A stretch of 64,000 nt of DNA from HKST-UBA178 sp965223815 (GCA_965223815.1 OZ245019.1:4030001-4094000); one strand, 5' to 3'. Positions 50,323-59,440 are shown, numbered from the stretch's first letter. Translations and numbers: made by a program. The notes: a model not told the origin generated them from the letters alone.

Positions 50323-52044
50323 TTAGTTACTTGTCTGCTCTATGAGCTCTCTGAGTTCGATCTCAGCCTTCAGCCTGGCGATTCTGGCAAGTATCAGTGA
50401 TGCTTCTGTGTTTATCACAGCTGCCGCCTGAGTGTTAGTCTCGATCTCCGAATTTTTATCGAGTGCAGACACAGCATCTAAATACGCCTTTTCGGCTTGT
50501 GCAAGTTGAGTCTTCAATTGTAGATCGGTGAGAATCTTTGTATATTCGCTTGGGTTAAGCGCTTGCTCTGCGTCCACCAAGGCTTTCTGCGTTTGCAACA
50601 ATTCGACATGTTCCTTCAACTTCTGTAACTCCGACTTTGGCGTTTCGGCCACTAATTTGGCCTTTCTATAATCAGCAACCTGCTCGGCCACGCTTTCAAA
50701 GGAGCCAGCTAGATTTGTGGCAGAAGCCTCCTTCTGAGTAACGCTAACAGTTTTCAGTAGTCCGCGTTCATCGAAAGCGAGCGCCATTTCCCGATTTGAG
50801 AAAGCTCCACTCTCAAATGGTATATAAAAGATGTGTCCAAGTTGCAAAACATCACCCACCTTCTCAACGATGACCCCCTGGCCGTCACGCTTACAGTCGC
50901 GCTGCTTACAAACAAGAAAGTATCCGCCTGCAGGAATCCGATAACGGATACCTTCAGCCTTGACCAGATCTTGATTATCAGAAAAAGTCTCTCCGTCATA
51001 TGTGCTGAGGTCGTTGACTCCATAACTGCCGGATTTGTTAATCTTGAAGTAAACATTAAACTGGCCTTTGAAGCTCTCGACGCTATTTTGGTATTCTGCC
51101 ACCTCGTCCACCATCGCCGTGGAGTCCTCAACCCATTTTGCCAGCTGTGCGTCGGGAATCCCCTGCGCCTCAACACTCTCGATAGTTCTTGAGTCTTCCG
51201 GCCAACGGTAGGTTTGTTCGTAGCTGATCAGAGCGTACGAAATAGCCAGACTTTTTTGATCTTTTTCAAGCTCTGATTTCTTCTGTTCACGCTTTCTCAA
51301 CGCATCCTGTAGCTCCTTTTCCTTTAGGCATTTCAGTTGCCCAGCATTCGCCCCATGTTTGCATTCCACCGTGACGTCTTGCAGCTCCCGGAGGTCCAAT
51401 TGCAAACCGGTAATCTTCTCTTTCAATCCGTCAATGGCCTTAGTCGATTGTTCGATAAGTGGCTGCAGACGAGCAACGTTTTGTACCGCACGTTCAATTG
51501 GCCCCAAACACCTGATTACTGGATTGGCGACTGGAATGGAAGGAACTTCGCCGAGCGCTGGTGCGGCCGGAACTCCCACAGGGAGTGGAGCAATTGAGCT
51601 GAGCGCCAGCTTACCGATGCCAGACGCTACCGAAGTGATTACTTCAGCTGTTTGATCATCCGATTGCGCGTTGAAGCCGACCAAGCGACGTCCCTGCTCG
51701 AGCGTTACCATCAAATTGCTGACACTCGTTGCACTTGCCAGGCTATCGGTGTCGATGAGATACATATGATCACCATCATCAACAGTCTCGGATTGGACTT
51801 CGGCCTTTACGAAAGCGGCGACATCCGGAATGGTGATTTGCTTACCATTCTGCATAACCACTTTTGAACAACTGGCAATGCCACGTGTGACAGTAACCTT
51901 GTATCGGGTGTATTGAAGGTTGTAAGGAACACCTCTTCTCACTTGATTGTCGTCATTGGAGATTCTCTTAACTTCCAATGTGTTACTGCAAGCCGAAAAC
52001 AATAGCCCCACCGCACAAGCTACTATCCATTTAGCGTATTCCAT
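50323..52044 (-). CDS. Coiled-coil lipoprotein of unknown function
   Basis: About 573 residues from MEYAKWIVACAVG, with AGGGGAGG 6 bases upstream. The signal ends at a lipobox-like LLFSACSN (Cys19). A mixed domain is followed by a coiled coil (VARLQPLIEQSTKAIDGLKE, KEKELQDALRKREQKKSELE), a region with a possible beta domain (YFKINKSGSYGVNDLSTYDG) and a final helical tail (LARIARLKAEIELRELIEQ). No known family is recognised. It is the first of the three exported-protein genes, so it may anchor or be the substrate of the two proteases. Confidence 0.8.
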   Translation of the reverse strand: MEYAKWIVACAVGLLFSACSNTLEVKRISNDDNQVRRGVPYNLQYTRYKVTVTRGIASCSKVVMQNGKQITIPDVAAFVKAEVQSETVDDGDHMYLIDTDSLASATSVSNLMVTLEQGRRLVGFNAQSDDQTAEVITSVASGIGKLALSSIAPLPVGVPAAPALGEVPSIPVANPVIRCLGPIERAVQNVARLQPLIEQSTKAIDGLKEKITGLQLDLRELQDVTVECKHGANAGQLKCLKEKELQDALRKREQKKSELEKDQKSLAISYALISYEQTYRWPEDSRTIESVEAQGIPDAQLAKWVEDSTAMVDEVAEYQNSVESFKGQFNVYFKINKSGSYGVNDLSTYDGETFSDNQDLVKAEGIRYRIPAGGYFLVCKQRDCKRDGQGVIVEKVGDVLQLGHIFYIPFESGAFSNREMALAFDERGLLKTVSVTQKEASATNLAGSFESVAEQVADYRKAKLVAETPKSELQKLKEHVELLQTQKALVDAEQALNPSEYTKILTDLQLKTQLAQAEKAYLDAVSALDKNSEIETNTQAAAVINTEASLILARIARLKAEIELRELIEQTSN

Positions 52045-52390
52045 CGTGCGCCTCCCCTTGGTCATCCAGTTATTTTTTTACAGCCTAAGTTAGAAACTGG
52101 GAAATTACAATAACATTCAATGCGTTAGAAATAAATTTCTAGGAAAGTAAGAGTACTAGAGGGATTGTCTGATCTCGAACATCCGCTTCGGTCAATTCCC
52201 TGAATTTCCACTGAATCCTTGAGACATAACACATCATAAAAATAATAAGCTCAACCAATGACAGGCAAGTATTTACCCGCCTGCTAAACATTTATCCTTT
52301 GCTCATTAAATTGGCACCGTGCTAAAGTTTTGGCATGGACAATTTCATTGCCCCAAATAGCACAAGGCTGCCAGTTAATGGGTTGAGCCA
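52045..52390. other. AT-rich non-coding gap upstream of the exported-protein genes
   Basis: A 346-base AT-rich gap. It should contain the promoter of the lipoprotein-protease genes. Nothing else with clear structure was found. Confidence 0.4.
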
Positions 52391-52620
52391 ATGAGCAACA
52401 GAGACCAGACCCTACCGGGTAAGACCCTGGTCACCCTGCTCAAAAAGTCGGGCGGCGCCGGTGGATTTTGTCGCCTAGAACGCCGACGGGCTGATCGCCT
52501 TGCACCTGCGCCGCGCCGGCACCGGCCGCGAATCCAGTTTCATCTACCGCCGCACCAAGCGCGGCCTGGCCCTGTCCGTCGCTACTCGAGCTATGGTTGG
52601 TCTACCTCGTGCCGCACATG
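52391..52620 (+). pseudogene. Remnant of a P4-type integrase N-terminal region
   Basis: Two frames over this stretch together resemble the start of a DUF4102 integrase: VDFVA then a stop, followed by NADGLIALHLRRAGTGRESS and FIYRRTKRGLALSV, the pattern of the arm-binding domain. An in-frame stop at about 52476 and a frame change break it, and no catalytic part remains. It is on the opposite strand from the active integrase. Likely debris of an earlier insertion at this end. Confidence 0.55.
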
Positions 52621-52755
52621 CCTGCCCACTTTTCCGCGTTCTTCTCGCACGACCCGCCGTTAGTATGAACTGCGTATCAAAACACGGTGGAGCATGTGAA
52701 CTCATGAGGCAACCGACAACCGCACAGCAACCCCCACTTTGGGTATTCATCGCGC

Positions 52756-53013
52756 ATGCCTGAGCCTCACTCAATCCGAATCGAAAGAAAGCCAGCGGTG
52801 TTAAATCGAACCGGGATGAGTCACGCGACCCTATATCGTCGAATCAGTGAAGGATTGTTCCCTCCCGGAGTTTCCCTTGGTAATCGTTCTGTCGGATGGC
52901 TGGCTCATGAAGTGGACACGATGTTAAATGCATTTGCCTCGGGAAAAACGACAGAGGAACTTCAAGCCGTAGTAAAACTTCTCGTAGAAAAGAGGCGGAC
53001 TCTGGCCAATTGA
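52756..53013 (+). CDS. alpA: AlpA-family regulator (excisionase-like)
   Basis: An 85-residue protein with the AlpA fold: RKPAVLNRTGMSHATLYRRI and SEGLFPPGVSLGNRSVGWLA followed by HEVDTMLNAFASGK. AlpA proteins act as regulators of adjacent integrase genes and as recombination directionality factors. It is convergent with the integrase gene 11 bases away, a common arrangement in P4-like elements. No clear ribosome binding site is seen. Confidence 0.9.
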   Translation: MPEPHSIRIERKPAVLNRTGMSHATLYRRISEGLFPPGVSLGNRSVGWLAHEVDTMLNAFASGKTTEELQAVVKLLVEKRRTLAN

Positions 53014-53024
53014 TTGAGTGACAG

Positions 53025-54332
53025 TCATTCACGAATAAGCGCGTCCAGATGATCCGCCCATTTCTGTAGCCACTGCCTACACTCCGCCTCGTACCGGTGC
53101 AAATCGTAGGTTCCTTCAATCCCCTTACGTGAATGTCCCAATACCGCTTCGGCCACTTCGTTAGTGCATTGCAGGCGTGACAAGCCGGTCCTGACGCTTC
53201 TGCGCAGATCATGAGGTGTCCAGGCCGGAAGATTGACCATCTTGTTGCTTACTCTCATCCGCCAGGCCTGTTCGGTTAGCTGCTTTTGCTGGATAGGCAG
53301 CCGCGTTTTCTGGGATGGGAACGGGTAGTCTCCAGTGGTCAGGCGAAGTGTTTTCAGGAACTCCACCGCTTGGCTTGGCAATTGCACATAGCGCTCGACC
53401 TCCGTCTTGCTCTCCCTTATGTGGAATGTCCGTTTCTTCAAGTCGATGTCCTTCCAGGCCGCGTTGCAGACCTCCCCAGTACGACACCCTGTCCAGAGGG
53501 TAAACCGAAGAACATTCTTCTGTGTTGCGGTGTAATCGGAGCCGGGCAACCATTTCAGCAACTTCGCCAACTCGGTATCAGAGAGGACTCTTTTTCCTCG
53601 TTGATGGGTAAGTTTCACCTTGGCCTGTCTGAGGCTTGATTTGGCGAGAATTGCCGGATTTGCAAACTCATCTGAAAAATAGCCCAGACCGATCGCGAAC
53701 TCGTAGGCGGCGGAAAGCTCTCTCAGTACATTTCCTGCTTGAACATTTGCCCCACGTTGAACAATTGCCATGATCATATCCACCACAGCCTTTCGCGTGA
53801 CAGCATTTGCCGCCATATCCCCCAACTTGGGAATCACATCGCCATAGAGTGTTCTGCGCGTCTCAGACTGACCTTTCGGTTTTCGTGCGCCGGTGATGAC
53901 CTTTCCGCTTGGAGATTTCCGGTCTTCGATATACAGGGTCAGGTAGAGCTCTACGAGTTTCTCCACAGTGAAGGATTCCTCAACTGTCTCTCGTTGTCCC
54001 AGTTCCAATTCCTGGGCTTGCTCCCGTTTCAGCCGTTTCTCCTCTTTGGCCTCGGTTGCCGGACAACGCCCCTGGCGGCGAACTTGTTTAAGTTCCTGGA
54101 GCTTCAATCTCGCTTCGGCCAGGGAGGTCTCCGGGAAGTTGCCGATTTTCACCTGAACGAGCTTTGAGGTGATCGGGCTGGTATAGCGATAGAAAAATGT
54201 CTTTAATCCGGTAGCCCCGCATTTCACTCGCAAGCCGATGTTTTCCCCCGTGTCGGACTTGATTTTATCTCCCGGCTTCATCGTTTCCACTGTCCTGGAA
54301 GACAAGGGTTTGGTATTCTGTACTGTTGCCAT
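53025..54332 (-). CDS. int: P4-type tyrosine integrase of the ICE
   Basis: About 435 residues from MATVQNTKPLSSRTVETM, preceded by AGAGG six bases upstream (an earlier in-frame ATG at 54338 directly abuts that site). The N-terminal DUF4102 arm-binding domain shows NIGLRVKCGATGLKTFFYRY. The catalytic domain has Arg in TLWTGCRTGEVCNAAW, Lys in RESKTEVERYV, His-X-X-Arg in HDLRRSVRTGL, and His with the nucleophile Tyr in LGHSRKGIEGTYDLHRY. It is the last gene before the chromosomal mutS, so the right attachment site lies in the next 210 bases. No tRNA gene is there, unusual for this integrase class. Confidence 0.96.
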   Translation of the reverse strand: MATVQNTKPLSSRTVETMKPGDKIKSDTGENIGLRVKCGATGLKTFFYRYTSPITSKLVQVKIGNFPETSLAEARLKLQELKQVRRQGRCPATEAKEEKRLKREQAQELELGQRETVEESFTVEKLVELYLTLYIEDRKSPSGKVITGARKPKGQSETRRTLYGDVIPKLGDMAANAVTRKAVVDMIMAIVQRGANVQAGNVLRELSAAYEFAIGLGYFSDEFANPAILAKSSLRQAKVKLTHQRGKRVLSDTELAKLLKWLPGSDYTATQKNVLRFTLWTGCRTGEVCNAAWKDIDLKKRTFHIRESKTEVERYVQLPSQAVEFLKTLRLTTGDYPFPSQKTRLPIQQKQLTEQAWRMRVSNKMVNLPAWTPHDLRRSVRTGLSRLQCTNEVAEAVLGHSRKGIEGTYDLHRYEAECRQWLQKWADHLDALIRE

Positions 54333-54380
54333 TGGCATCCTCTTGAATTGATGTCAGTTTGTCCGACGCAATGGAAAAAA

Positions 54381-54440
54381 GTGTAACTTTTGGATTTCAA
54401 TGGAAAGTTACACCAACAAAAGTTACACTTCAAGTTACAC
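54381..54440. repeat. Four copies of AAGTTACAC between int and mutS
   Basis: The 9-mer AAGTTACAC occurs at 54405-54413, 54420-54428 and 54432-54440, and inverted at 54381-54389. The copies are spaced 12-15 bases between starts. They are probably arm-type binding sites for the integrase, or operators for AlpA-like control of int. Confidence 0.75.
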
Positions 54441-54545
54441 TTTTTCCTGAGATTGGATGATATTTCGTGAGACTCGATGAGACCACAAGAGACGACTTAA
54501 AAAGGATAAAAGCTTATTAATCAATAAGTAGAGCAGCGCAACGGC
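54441..54545. other. Probable right attachment junction and mutS upstream region
   Basis: The element must end between the AAGTTACAC cluster and the mutS start. Two similar 12-mers, GAGATTGGATGA (54450-54461) and GAGACTCGATGA (54470-54481), are followed by GACCACAAGAGAC; this is the best candidate for the crossover area. From about 54496 the sequence is AT-rich up to the mutS ATG. The core cannot be fixed without the other end or an empty site. Confidence 0.45.
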
Positions 54546-57137
54546 ATGAGTTCACTAGAAAAAAAAGAACAACATACACCAATGATGCACCAATATCTCA
54601 GCATCAAGCGGGAGTACCCCGAAATGCTGCTGTTCTACCGCATGGGTGACTTCTACGAACTGTTTTACGATGATGCCGAGCGCGCCGCCGGATTGCTCGA
54701 TATCACTCTCACCAAGCGGGGTAAATCGGCGGGCAGGCCCATTCCCATGGCCGGGGTTCCCTATCACGCCGCGGAAAACTATCTGGCCAGGCTGGTGCGT
54801 CAGGGAGAGTCCGTCGCTATCTGCGAACAGATCGGTGATCCAGCCCTCAGCAAGGGACCTGTAGAGCGCAAGGTGGTGCGCATCGTCACCCCCGGTACGG
54901 TGACCGACGAAGCCCTGCTCGAGGATCGAAGGGATAACCTTCTAGGGGCGGTAGTGGAAACCAGGGGCGTGTTCGGGCTAGCCACCCTCGATCTCTCCAG
55001 CGGTCGCTTTGTGCTGCAGCAGCTTGACTCGCTGGAGGCCCTGAGCGGAGAGCTGGAACGGCTGCAACCCGCGGAACTACTGCTGCCCGAGGAGATGCCT
55101 GTCCCCCCAGATCCGCAATTCAGATCCGGCATCACCCGCCGCCCCACCTGGCATTTCGACCAGGACACCGCCGAACGGCTACTGACCCGGCAGTTTCAAA
55201 CACGGGATCTGATCGGCTTTGGCTGCATAGACCTGCCCCTAGCCATCGGCGCCGCAGGTTGCCTGCTGCAATACGTGACCGACACCCAGCGAACCGCCTT
55301 ACCTCATATTACGGGGTTGACGACGGAGCGCAGCGAAGAGGCGGTAATCATCGATGCTTCCACCCGCCGCAACCTGGAGTTGGACCGGGGAATCAGCGGG
55401 CAGGACAGTCATACCCTGATCGGGGTCATGGACCAGACTGTCACGGCCATGGGCAGCCGCATGCTGCGGCGCTGGATCAACCGCCCACTTCGGAATATCA
55501 AGGTTATCCGAGAGCGCCACGGAGCGGTCGCCAAGCTATTGGATCTGAAAGCATACCTGGGCCTTAGGGAAGTCTTGCAGGGCATCGGCGACATCGAGCG
55601 CGTACTGGCGCGAGTCGCATTGAAGAGCGCCCGCCCCAGGGATCTCGCCACCCTAAGGGACGCCCTCGCCAGAGTGCCCGAACTGAGATCACTAATGATG
55701 CCGCTGGATACTCCTCTGCTGGCTGCTCTGACGACTCGCATTGAGACGCATCCGGATACCCTGAACCTGTTGCGGGCGGCTGTCATAGATAACCCGCCCA
55801 TGCTGATCCGGGATGGCGGCGTCATCGCCCAGGGCTTCGATGCCGAACTCGACGAGCTGCGAAGCCTCTCGCAAAACGCCGATGGATTCCTACTGGAGCT
55901 GGAATCGAGGGAACGGGAGCGGACCGGCAACGCCGCGCTCAAGGTAGGCTATAACCGGGTCCACGGTTACTACATAGAGATCGGGCGTGCCCGCTCGGAC
56001 CAAGTGCCCGAGGATTACGTGCGCCGGCAAACGCTCAAGGGGGCGGAACGGTTCATCACCCCGGAGCTGAAGCAGTTCGAGAATCAGGTTCTCTCCGCCC
56101 GGGAGCGTGCCTTGGCGAAGGAGAAAGCACTTTATGACGGACTCCTCGATGAGCTCCACAAAGCACTTCCGGGACTGCAACGCAGTGCCGAGGGGCTGGC
56201 CGAAGTGGACGTGATGTGTACTTTTGCGGAACGGGCGGAGCAACTGGATTTGAATACCCCAGAGCTGGATGAACAGCAAGGCATCGAAATCACCGGCGGC
56301 CGCCACCTGGTGGTAGAGCAGTATGGCGACAGCCCTTTCGTTGCCAACGACGTGCTGTTCGACAAACAGCGGCGAATCCTGATTGTCACCGGGCCTAACA
56401 TGGGCGGCAAGTCGACCTACATGCGACAGACGGCCCTAATTGTATTGCTAGCCTGCGTTGGGAGCTTCGTACCCGCCGCCAGCGCCCGCATCGGTCCCGT
56501 CGATCGCATCTTCTCACGCATCGGCGCTTCCGACGATCTGGCCGGGGGACGCTCCACTTTTATGGTGGAAATGCAGGAGACGGCCAACATTCTGCACAAT
56601 GCCACGACCGACAGCCTGGTATTGATGGACGAGATCGGCCGCGGTACCAGCACCTTCGACGGCCTATCACTGGCATGGTCCTGCGCAGTGGAGCTGGCAA
56701 CCCGAATCCGCGCCTGCACACTGTTTGCAACTCACTACTTCGAACTCACCACTCTCCCCGATGAATACCCCGGTATCGCCAACGTGCACCTGGATGCCAT
56801 CGAACATGGAGACAGCATCGTTTTTCTGCACGCCGTTCGCGAGGGGCCCGCGAACCAGAGCTACGGGCTCCAAGTGGCCGCATTGGCGGGAGTACCCAAA
56901 AAGATCATCGAGCGTGCCCGCAAAAGGCTGGACGAATTGGAAAAGAGTGCGCAACGTCATCGGGAAGGTGACAGCAACCAGCTTCCGCTCTTCGGTGCTT
57001 CGGCTGCCCAGGTCGAGGCGCCAGGCCCCGCCAGCACGCCCCTGCAGGAGGCCTTGGAAGCGCTGGACCCGGATGAACTCACACCCAGAGAGGCATTACA
57101 GGCCCTCTATCGCCTGAAGGAGCTGGATAACGACTGA
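54546..57137 (+). CDS. mutS: DNA mismatch repair protein MutS
   Basis: An 863-residue MutS with intact N-terminus. The mismatch-binding Phe-X-Glu is in MGDFYELFYDDA, and the ABC ATPase shows Walker A VTGPNMGGKSTYMRQ, signature region SRIGASDDLAGGRSTF and Walker B SLVLMDEIGRGTSTFDGLS. The length is normal. It recognises mismatches and starts methyl-directed repair. The gene is complete although the ICE ends about 100 bases upstream, so the element has replaced its original 5' neighbourhood. Confidence 0.98.
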   Translation: MSSLEKKEQHTPMMHQYLSIKREYPEMLLFYRMGDFYELFYDDAERAAGLLDITLTKRGKSAGRPIPMAGVPYHAAENYLARLVRQGESVAICEQIGDPALSKGPVERKVVRIVTPGTVTDEALLEDRRDNLLGAVVETRGVFGLATLDLSSGRFVLQQLDSLEALSGELERLQPAELLLPEEMPVPPDPQFRSGITRRPTWHFDQDTAERLLTRQFQTRDLIGFGCIDLPLAIGAAGCLLQYVTDTQRTALPHITGLTTERSEEAVIIDASTRRNLELDRGISGQDSHTLIGVMDQTVTAMGSRMLRRWINRPLRNIKVIRERHGAVAKLLDLKAYLGLREVLQGIGDIERVLARVALKSARPRDLATLRDALARVPELRSLMMPLDTPLLAALTTRIETHPDTLNLLRAAVIDNPPMLIRDGGVIAQGFDAELDELRSLSQNADGFLLELESRERERTGNAALKVGYNRVHGYYIEIGRARSDQVPEDYVRRQTLKGAERFITPELKQFENQVLSARERALAKEKALYDGLLDELHKALPGLQRSAEGLAEVDVMCTFAERAEQLDLNTPELDEQQGIEITGGRHLVVEQYGDSPFVANDVLFDKQRRILIVTGPNMGGKSTYMRQTALIVLLACVGSFVPAASARIGPVDRIFSRIGASDDLAGGRSTFMVEMQETANILHNATTDSLVLMDEIGRGTSTFDGLSLAWSCAVELATRIRACTLFATHYFELTTLPDEYPGIANVHLDAIEHGDSIVFLHAVREGPANQSYGLQVAALAGVPKKIIERARKRLDELEKSAQRHREGDSNQLPLFGASAAQVEAPGPASTPLQEALEALDPDELTPREALQALYRLKELDND

Positions 57138-57182
57138 ATTCCGGCAAAGCATCCTGGGATGGGAGCTCGCAGGAATTCATCG

Positions 57183-57932
57183 CTAGGGTGTCGACTGGGA
57201 TGCGTTTTCCAAAACCGCCAGCAGCCTGTCAGCCGGGACGTAGCCGGGGACCATGGTGCCGTTGTCTAACACTATGCTGGGGGTGCCGGTGACGCCCATC
57301 TCCGCACCCAGTTCCAGGTCGTGTTTGACAGGGTTGGGGCAGTCTCGCTGCTCGATGGCCTTGCCCTGCTTCGCCAGAGTCATGGCCTCCTGGCGATCGT
57401 CGGCGCACCACACGGAAACGGCTTTGGTGTAGGAACCGCTGTTGACACCGGCCCTGGGGAAGAAGAGGTAGCGAATGCGAATGCCCTTTTCCGAATAGCT
57501 GGCCATCTCACTGTGGAGTTTGCGGCAGTAGCCGCAGTCAATGTCGGTGAAAACGGTTACCGAATGCTTGGCATCTTTGGGTCCGAAGATCACCATCTGC
57601 TCCTCATCCAAGCCCTGCACCACGGCGGCCTTGATGGCACTAATGCGCGGCTCGGTAAGGTTTTTCTGCTGCTCCAGATCGATCAGGTTGCCCTGGATCA
57701 GGAACTTTCCATCTCCGGTGACATATACCAGCCGCTGGCCTATCACTACTTCATACAGACCCTCCAGTGGCGATGGGGCTACGCTGTCGACGTCGATATC
57801 CGGCAGAATCTCCCCTAGTCGCTGTTTTATTATGCCCTCGCTCTCCGCCTCGTCGGCACTGGCTTGAGAACCTATGCCCAACGCACACAGCAACGCGGCA
57901 CCAAAGCAGGTAAGTTTTACTCTTGAGTACAT
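57183..57932 (-). CDS. dsbC: Thiol:disulfide interchange protein DsbC
   Basis: A 249-residue periplasmic disulfide isomerase with a signal peptide (LTCFGAALLCALGIGSQASA), an N-terminal dimerisation domain, and the thioredoxin fold with the CGYC active site in VFTDIDCGYCRKLHSE and the cis-Pro in GVTGTPSIVLDNG. The gene lies downstream of yajQ and xerD on the same strand; xerD-dsbC linkage is known from E. coli. Confidence 0.97.
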   Translation of the reverse strand: MYSRVKLTCFGAALLCALGIGSQASADEAESEGIIKQRLGEILPDIDVDSVAPSPLEGLYEVVIGQRLVYVTGDGKFLIQGNLIDLEQQKNLTEPRISAIKAAVVQGLDEEQMVIFGPKDAKHSVTVFTDIDCGYCRKLHSEMASYSEKGIRIRYLFFPRAGVNSGSYTKAVSVWCADDRQEAMTLAKQGKAIEQRDCPNPVKHDLELGAEMGVTGTPSIVLDNGTMVPGYVPADRLLAVLENASQSTP

Positions 57933-57938
57933 AGTCGA

Positions 57939-58421
57939 TCAGTCCCGAAAATTTACGAATTGGAGGGGTAGTCCATAACCACCCCCCTTTAGCATTGAAA
58001 TGACCCGCTGCAGATCATCCCGTTTTTTACCCGTGACCCTGAGCTTTTCTCCCTGAATTTGAGCCTGGACCTTGAGCTTGGCAGTCTTTATTTCCTTTAC
58101 CATCCGCTTTGCCAGCAGTGTCTCGATTCCCTGTTTAATGACAACCCGCTGACGCGCCGCATTAAGCGTGGTTTGTGGTTCAGAAATTTCCATACAGGCA
58201 ACGTCCACCCGCCGTTTGACAAGTTTCTCGCGTAAAATATCCATCATCTGCCCTAATTGGAATTCTTGTTCGGCCCGCAGCGCGATTTCTCCACCGTTAT
58301 GCTCGAATCCCGCATCCACTCCCTTGAAGTCAAACCGCGTTCCGATCTCGCGATTGGCCTGATCCACCGCATTTCTGACTTCCTGGAGATCGACCTCGGA
58401 AACCACATCAAATGAAGGCAT
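57939..58421 (-). CDS. yajQ: YajQ-family nucleotide-binding protein
   Basis: A 160-residue YajQ protein: MPSFDVVSEVDLQEVRNAVD, DFKGVDAGFEHNGGEIAL and TAKLKVQAQIQGEKLRVTGK, ending GGGYGLPLQFVNFRD. The family has two RNP-like folds and has been reported to bind tRNA, rRNA or cyclic-di-GMP in different bacteria. It ends 6 bases before dsbC begins. Confidence 0.98.
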   Translation of the reverse strand: MPSFDVVSEVDLQEVRNAVDQANREIGTRFDFKGVDAGFEHNGGEIALRAEQEFQLGQMMDILREKLVKRRVDVACMEISEPQTTLNAARQRVVIKQGIETLLAKRMVKEIKTAKLKVQAQIQGEKLRVTGKKRDDLQRVISMLKGGGYGLPLQFVNFRD

Positions 58422-58525
58422 GTTACCGTCCCCCCGTTTTTTTGACCGGCTAGGCTACCACAATCACGCCGCCATGGGGCTTCCGGCTGGCCGCTGCCCT
58501 CCGGATCGGCTGTCGTAATCTGCCA

Positions 58526-59440
58526 TCACCCCCGGGGATGATGGCGGGCGTGGAGAGCCTTGAGCCGCTCCCGTGCCACGTGCGTATATATCTGGGTGGT
58601 GGAGAGATCGCTATGACCCAATAGCATCTGTACCACCCGCAGGTCGGCTCCGTGATCCAGCAGATGGGTGGCAAAGGCGTGGCGTAACGTATGAGGAGAA
58701 ATCTGCCGTCGGATACCGGCGGCGCGAGCATATTTCTTTATCCGGTACCAAAACGCCTGGCGTGTCATGCCAGCGCCGCGGCGAGTGGGGAAAACAGCAG
58801 CGCAGCGCTGTGCTCCTAGCAATGCCTCCCGCCCCTCCCGCAGCAACCGCTGAATCCAATCCAGGGCTTCCTCTCCAAGTGGAACCAAACGCTCCTTTCC
58901 CCCCTTGCCCGAAATCCTGACCAGCCCCTGGTTCAAATTGACCTGTTCCAAACGCAAGCCGACAAGCTCGGAAACACGCAGGCCGGTGGCGTACAACACC
59001 TCCAACATAACGCGATCCCGCAACCCCTCGGCTTCGTTGGTATCGGGAGCCCCAAGCAAGGCTTCCACCTCTCCTTCGGTGAGGGACCCAGGCAGCGGCC
59101 GGCCTAGACGCGGGGCGTCGATACGGGCACTGGGATCCTGCGCCAGCCAGCCTTCGCGGACGCCGTACCCGTAGAACTGACGCAGGCAGGAAAGCAGGCG
59201 AGCGGCGGTGCGTGGCTGCACCCCCAGCTTGGATTGATGGGAGAGCAGCGCCAGCAAATCCTCCCGCCGGGCATCTAGCAGTCCATGGCCGTATGTCCGT
59301 TTCAGCCAGGCCGCAGTCTTACGCAGGTCCGACTGATAGGCTGCCAGACTGTGGCGGCTCAGCCCCCGCTCCATCCACAGAGCATCTGTAAAACTCTCTA
59401 TCACGCTGAGTTCGGCGGCATCAACCTCAATGGAGGCCAT
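58526..59440 (-). CDS. xerD: Site-specific recombinase XerD
   Basis: A 304-residue tyrosine recombinase for chromosome dimer resolution. Catalytic residues: Arg in ATGLRVSELVGL, Lys in SGKGGKERLVPLG, HTLRHAFATHLLDHGA, and GHSDLSTTQIYTHVARER with the nucleophile Tyr. GGAG precedes the ATG by four bases. It heads the xerD-yajQ-dsbC run. It is chromosomal and not the ICE integrase. Confidence 0.97.
   Translation of the reverse strand: MASIEVDAAELSVIESFTDALWMERGLSRHSLAAYQSDLRKTAAWLKRTYGHGLLDARREDLLALLSHQSKLGVQPRTAARLLSCLRQFYGYGVREGWLAQDPSARIDAPRLGRPLPGSLTEGEVEALLGAPDTNEAEGLRDRVMLEVLYATGLRVSELVGLRLEQVNLNQGLVRISGKGGKERLVPLGEEALDWIQRLLREGREALLGAQRCAAVFPTRRGAGMTRQAFWYRIKKYARAAGIRRQISPHTLRHAFATHLLDHGADLRVVQMLLGHSDLSTTQIYTHVARERLKALHARHHPRG

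Larger units (their letters stand above)
1..54545. mobile_element. Integrative and conjugative element, MPF_G type, left end outside the window
   Basis: The stretch carries most signature genes of the PFGI-1/PAPI-1/ICEclc-like ICE group: a P4-type integrase at one end, a CI-like repressor, ParB, STY4528- and STY4534-like proteins, TIGR03761, PilL-like, the SXT-type TraD coupling ATPase, a VirB4/TraC ATPase, TraU-like and TraG-N proteins, nearly all on the minus strand in the order known for the group. Chromosomal housekeeping genes begin with mutS at 54546, so the right boundary lies between the integrase (54332) and mutS. The left end and a relaxase gene are not in the window. Four cargo blocks interrupt the backbone. 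The exact attachment core cannot be fixed because only one end is visible. Confidence 0.93.

Noticed and set aside
57135..57179. Inverted repeat TGAATTCC/GGAATTCA between mutS and dsbC as a terminator
   Set aside because: The loop is about 29 bases and no T-run follows, so it does not meet the pattern of an intrinsic terminator.
58526..59440. XerD as the integrase of a mobile element
   Set aside because: Sequence and the xerD-yajQ-dsbC setting are those of the chromosomal dimer-resolution enzyme.
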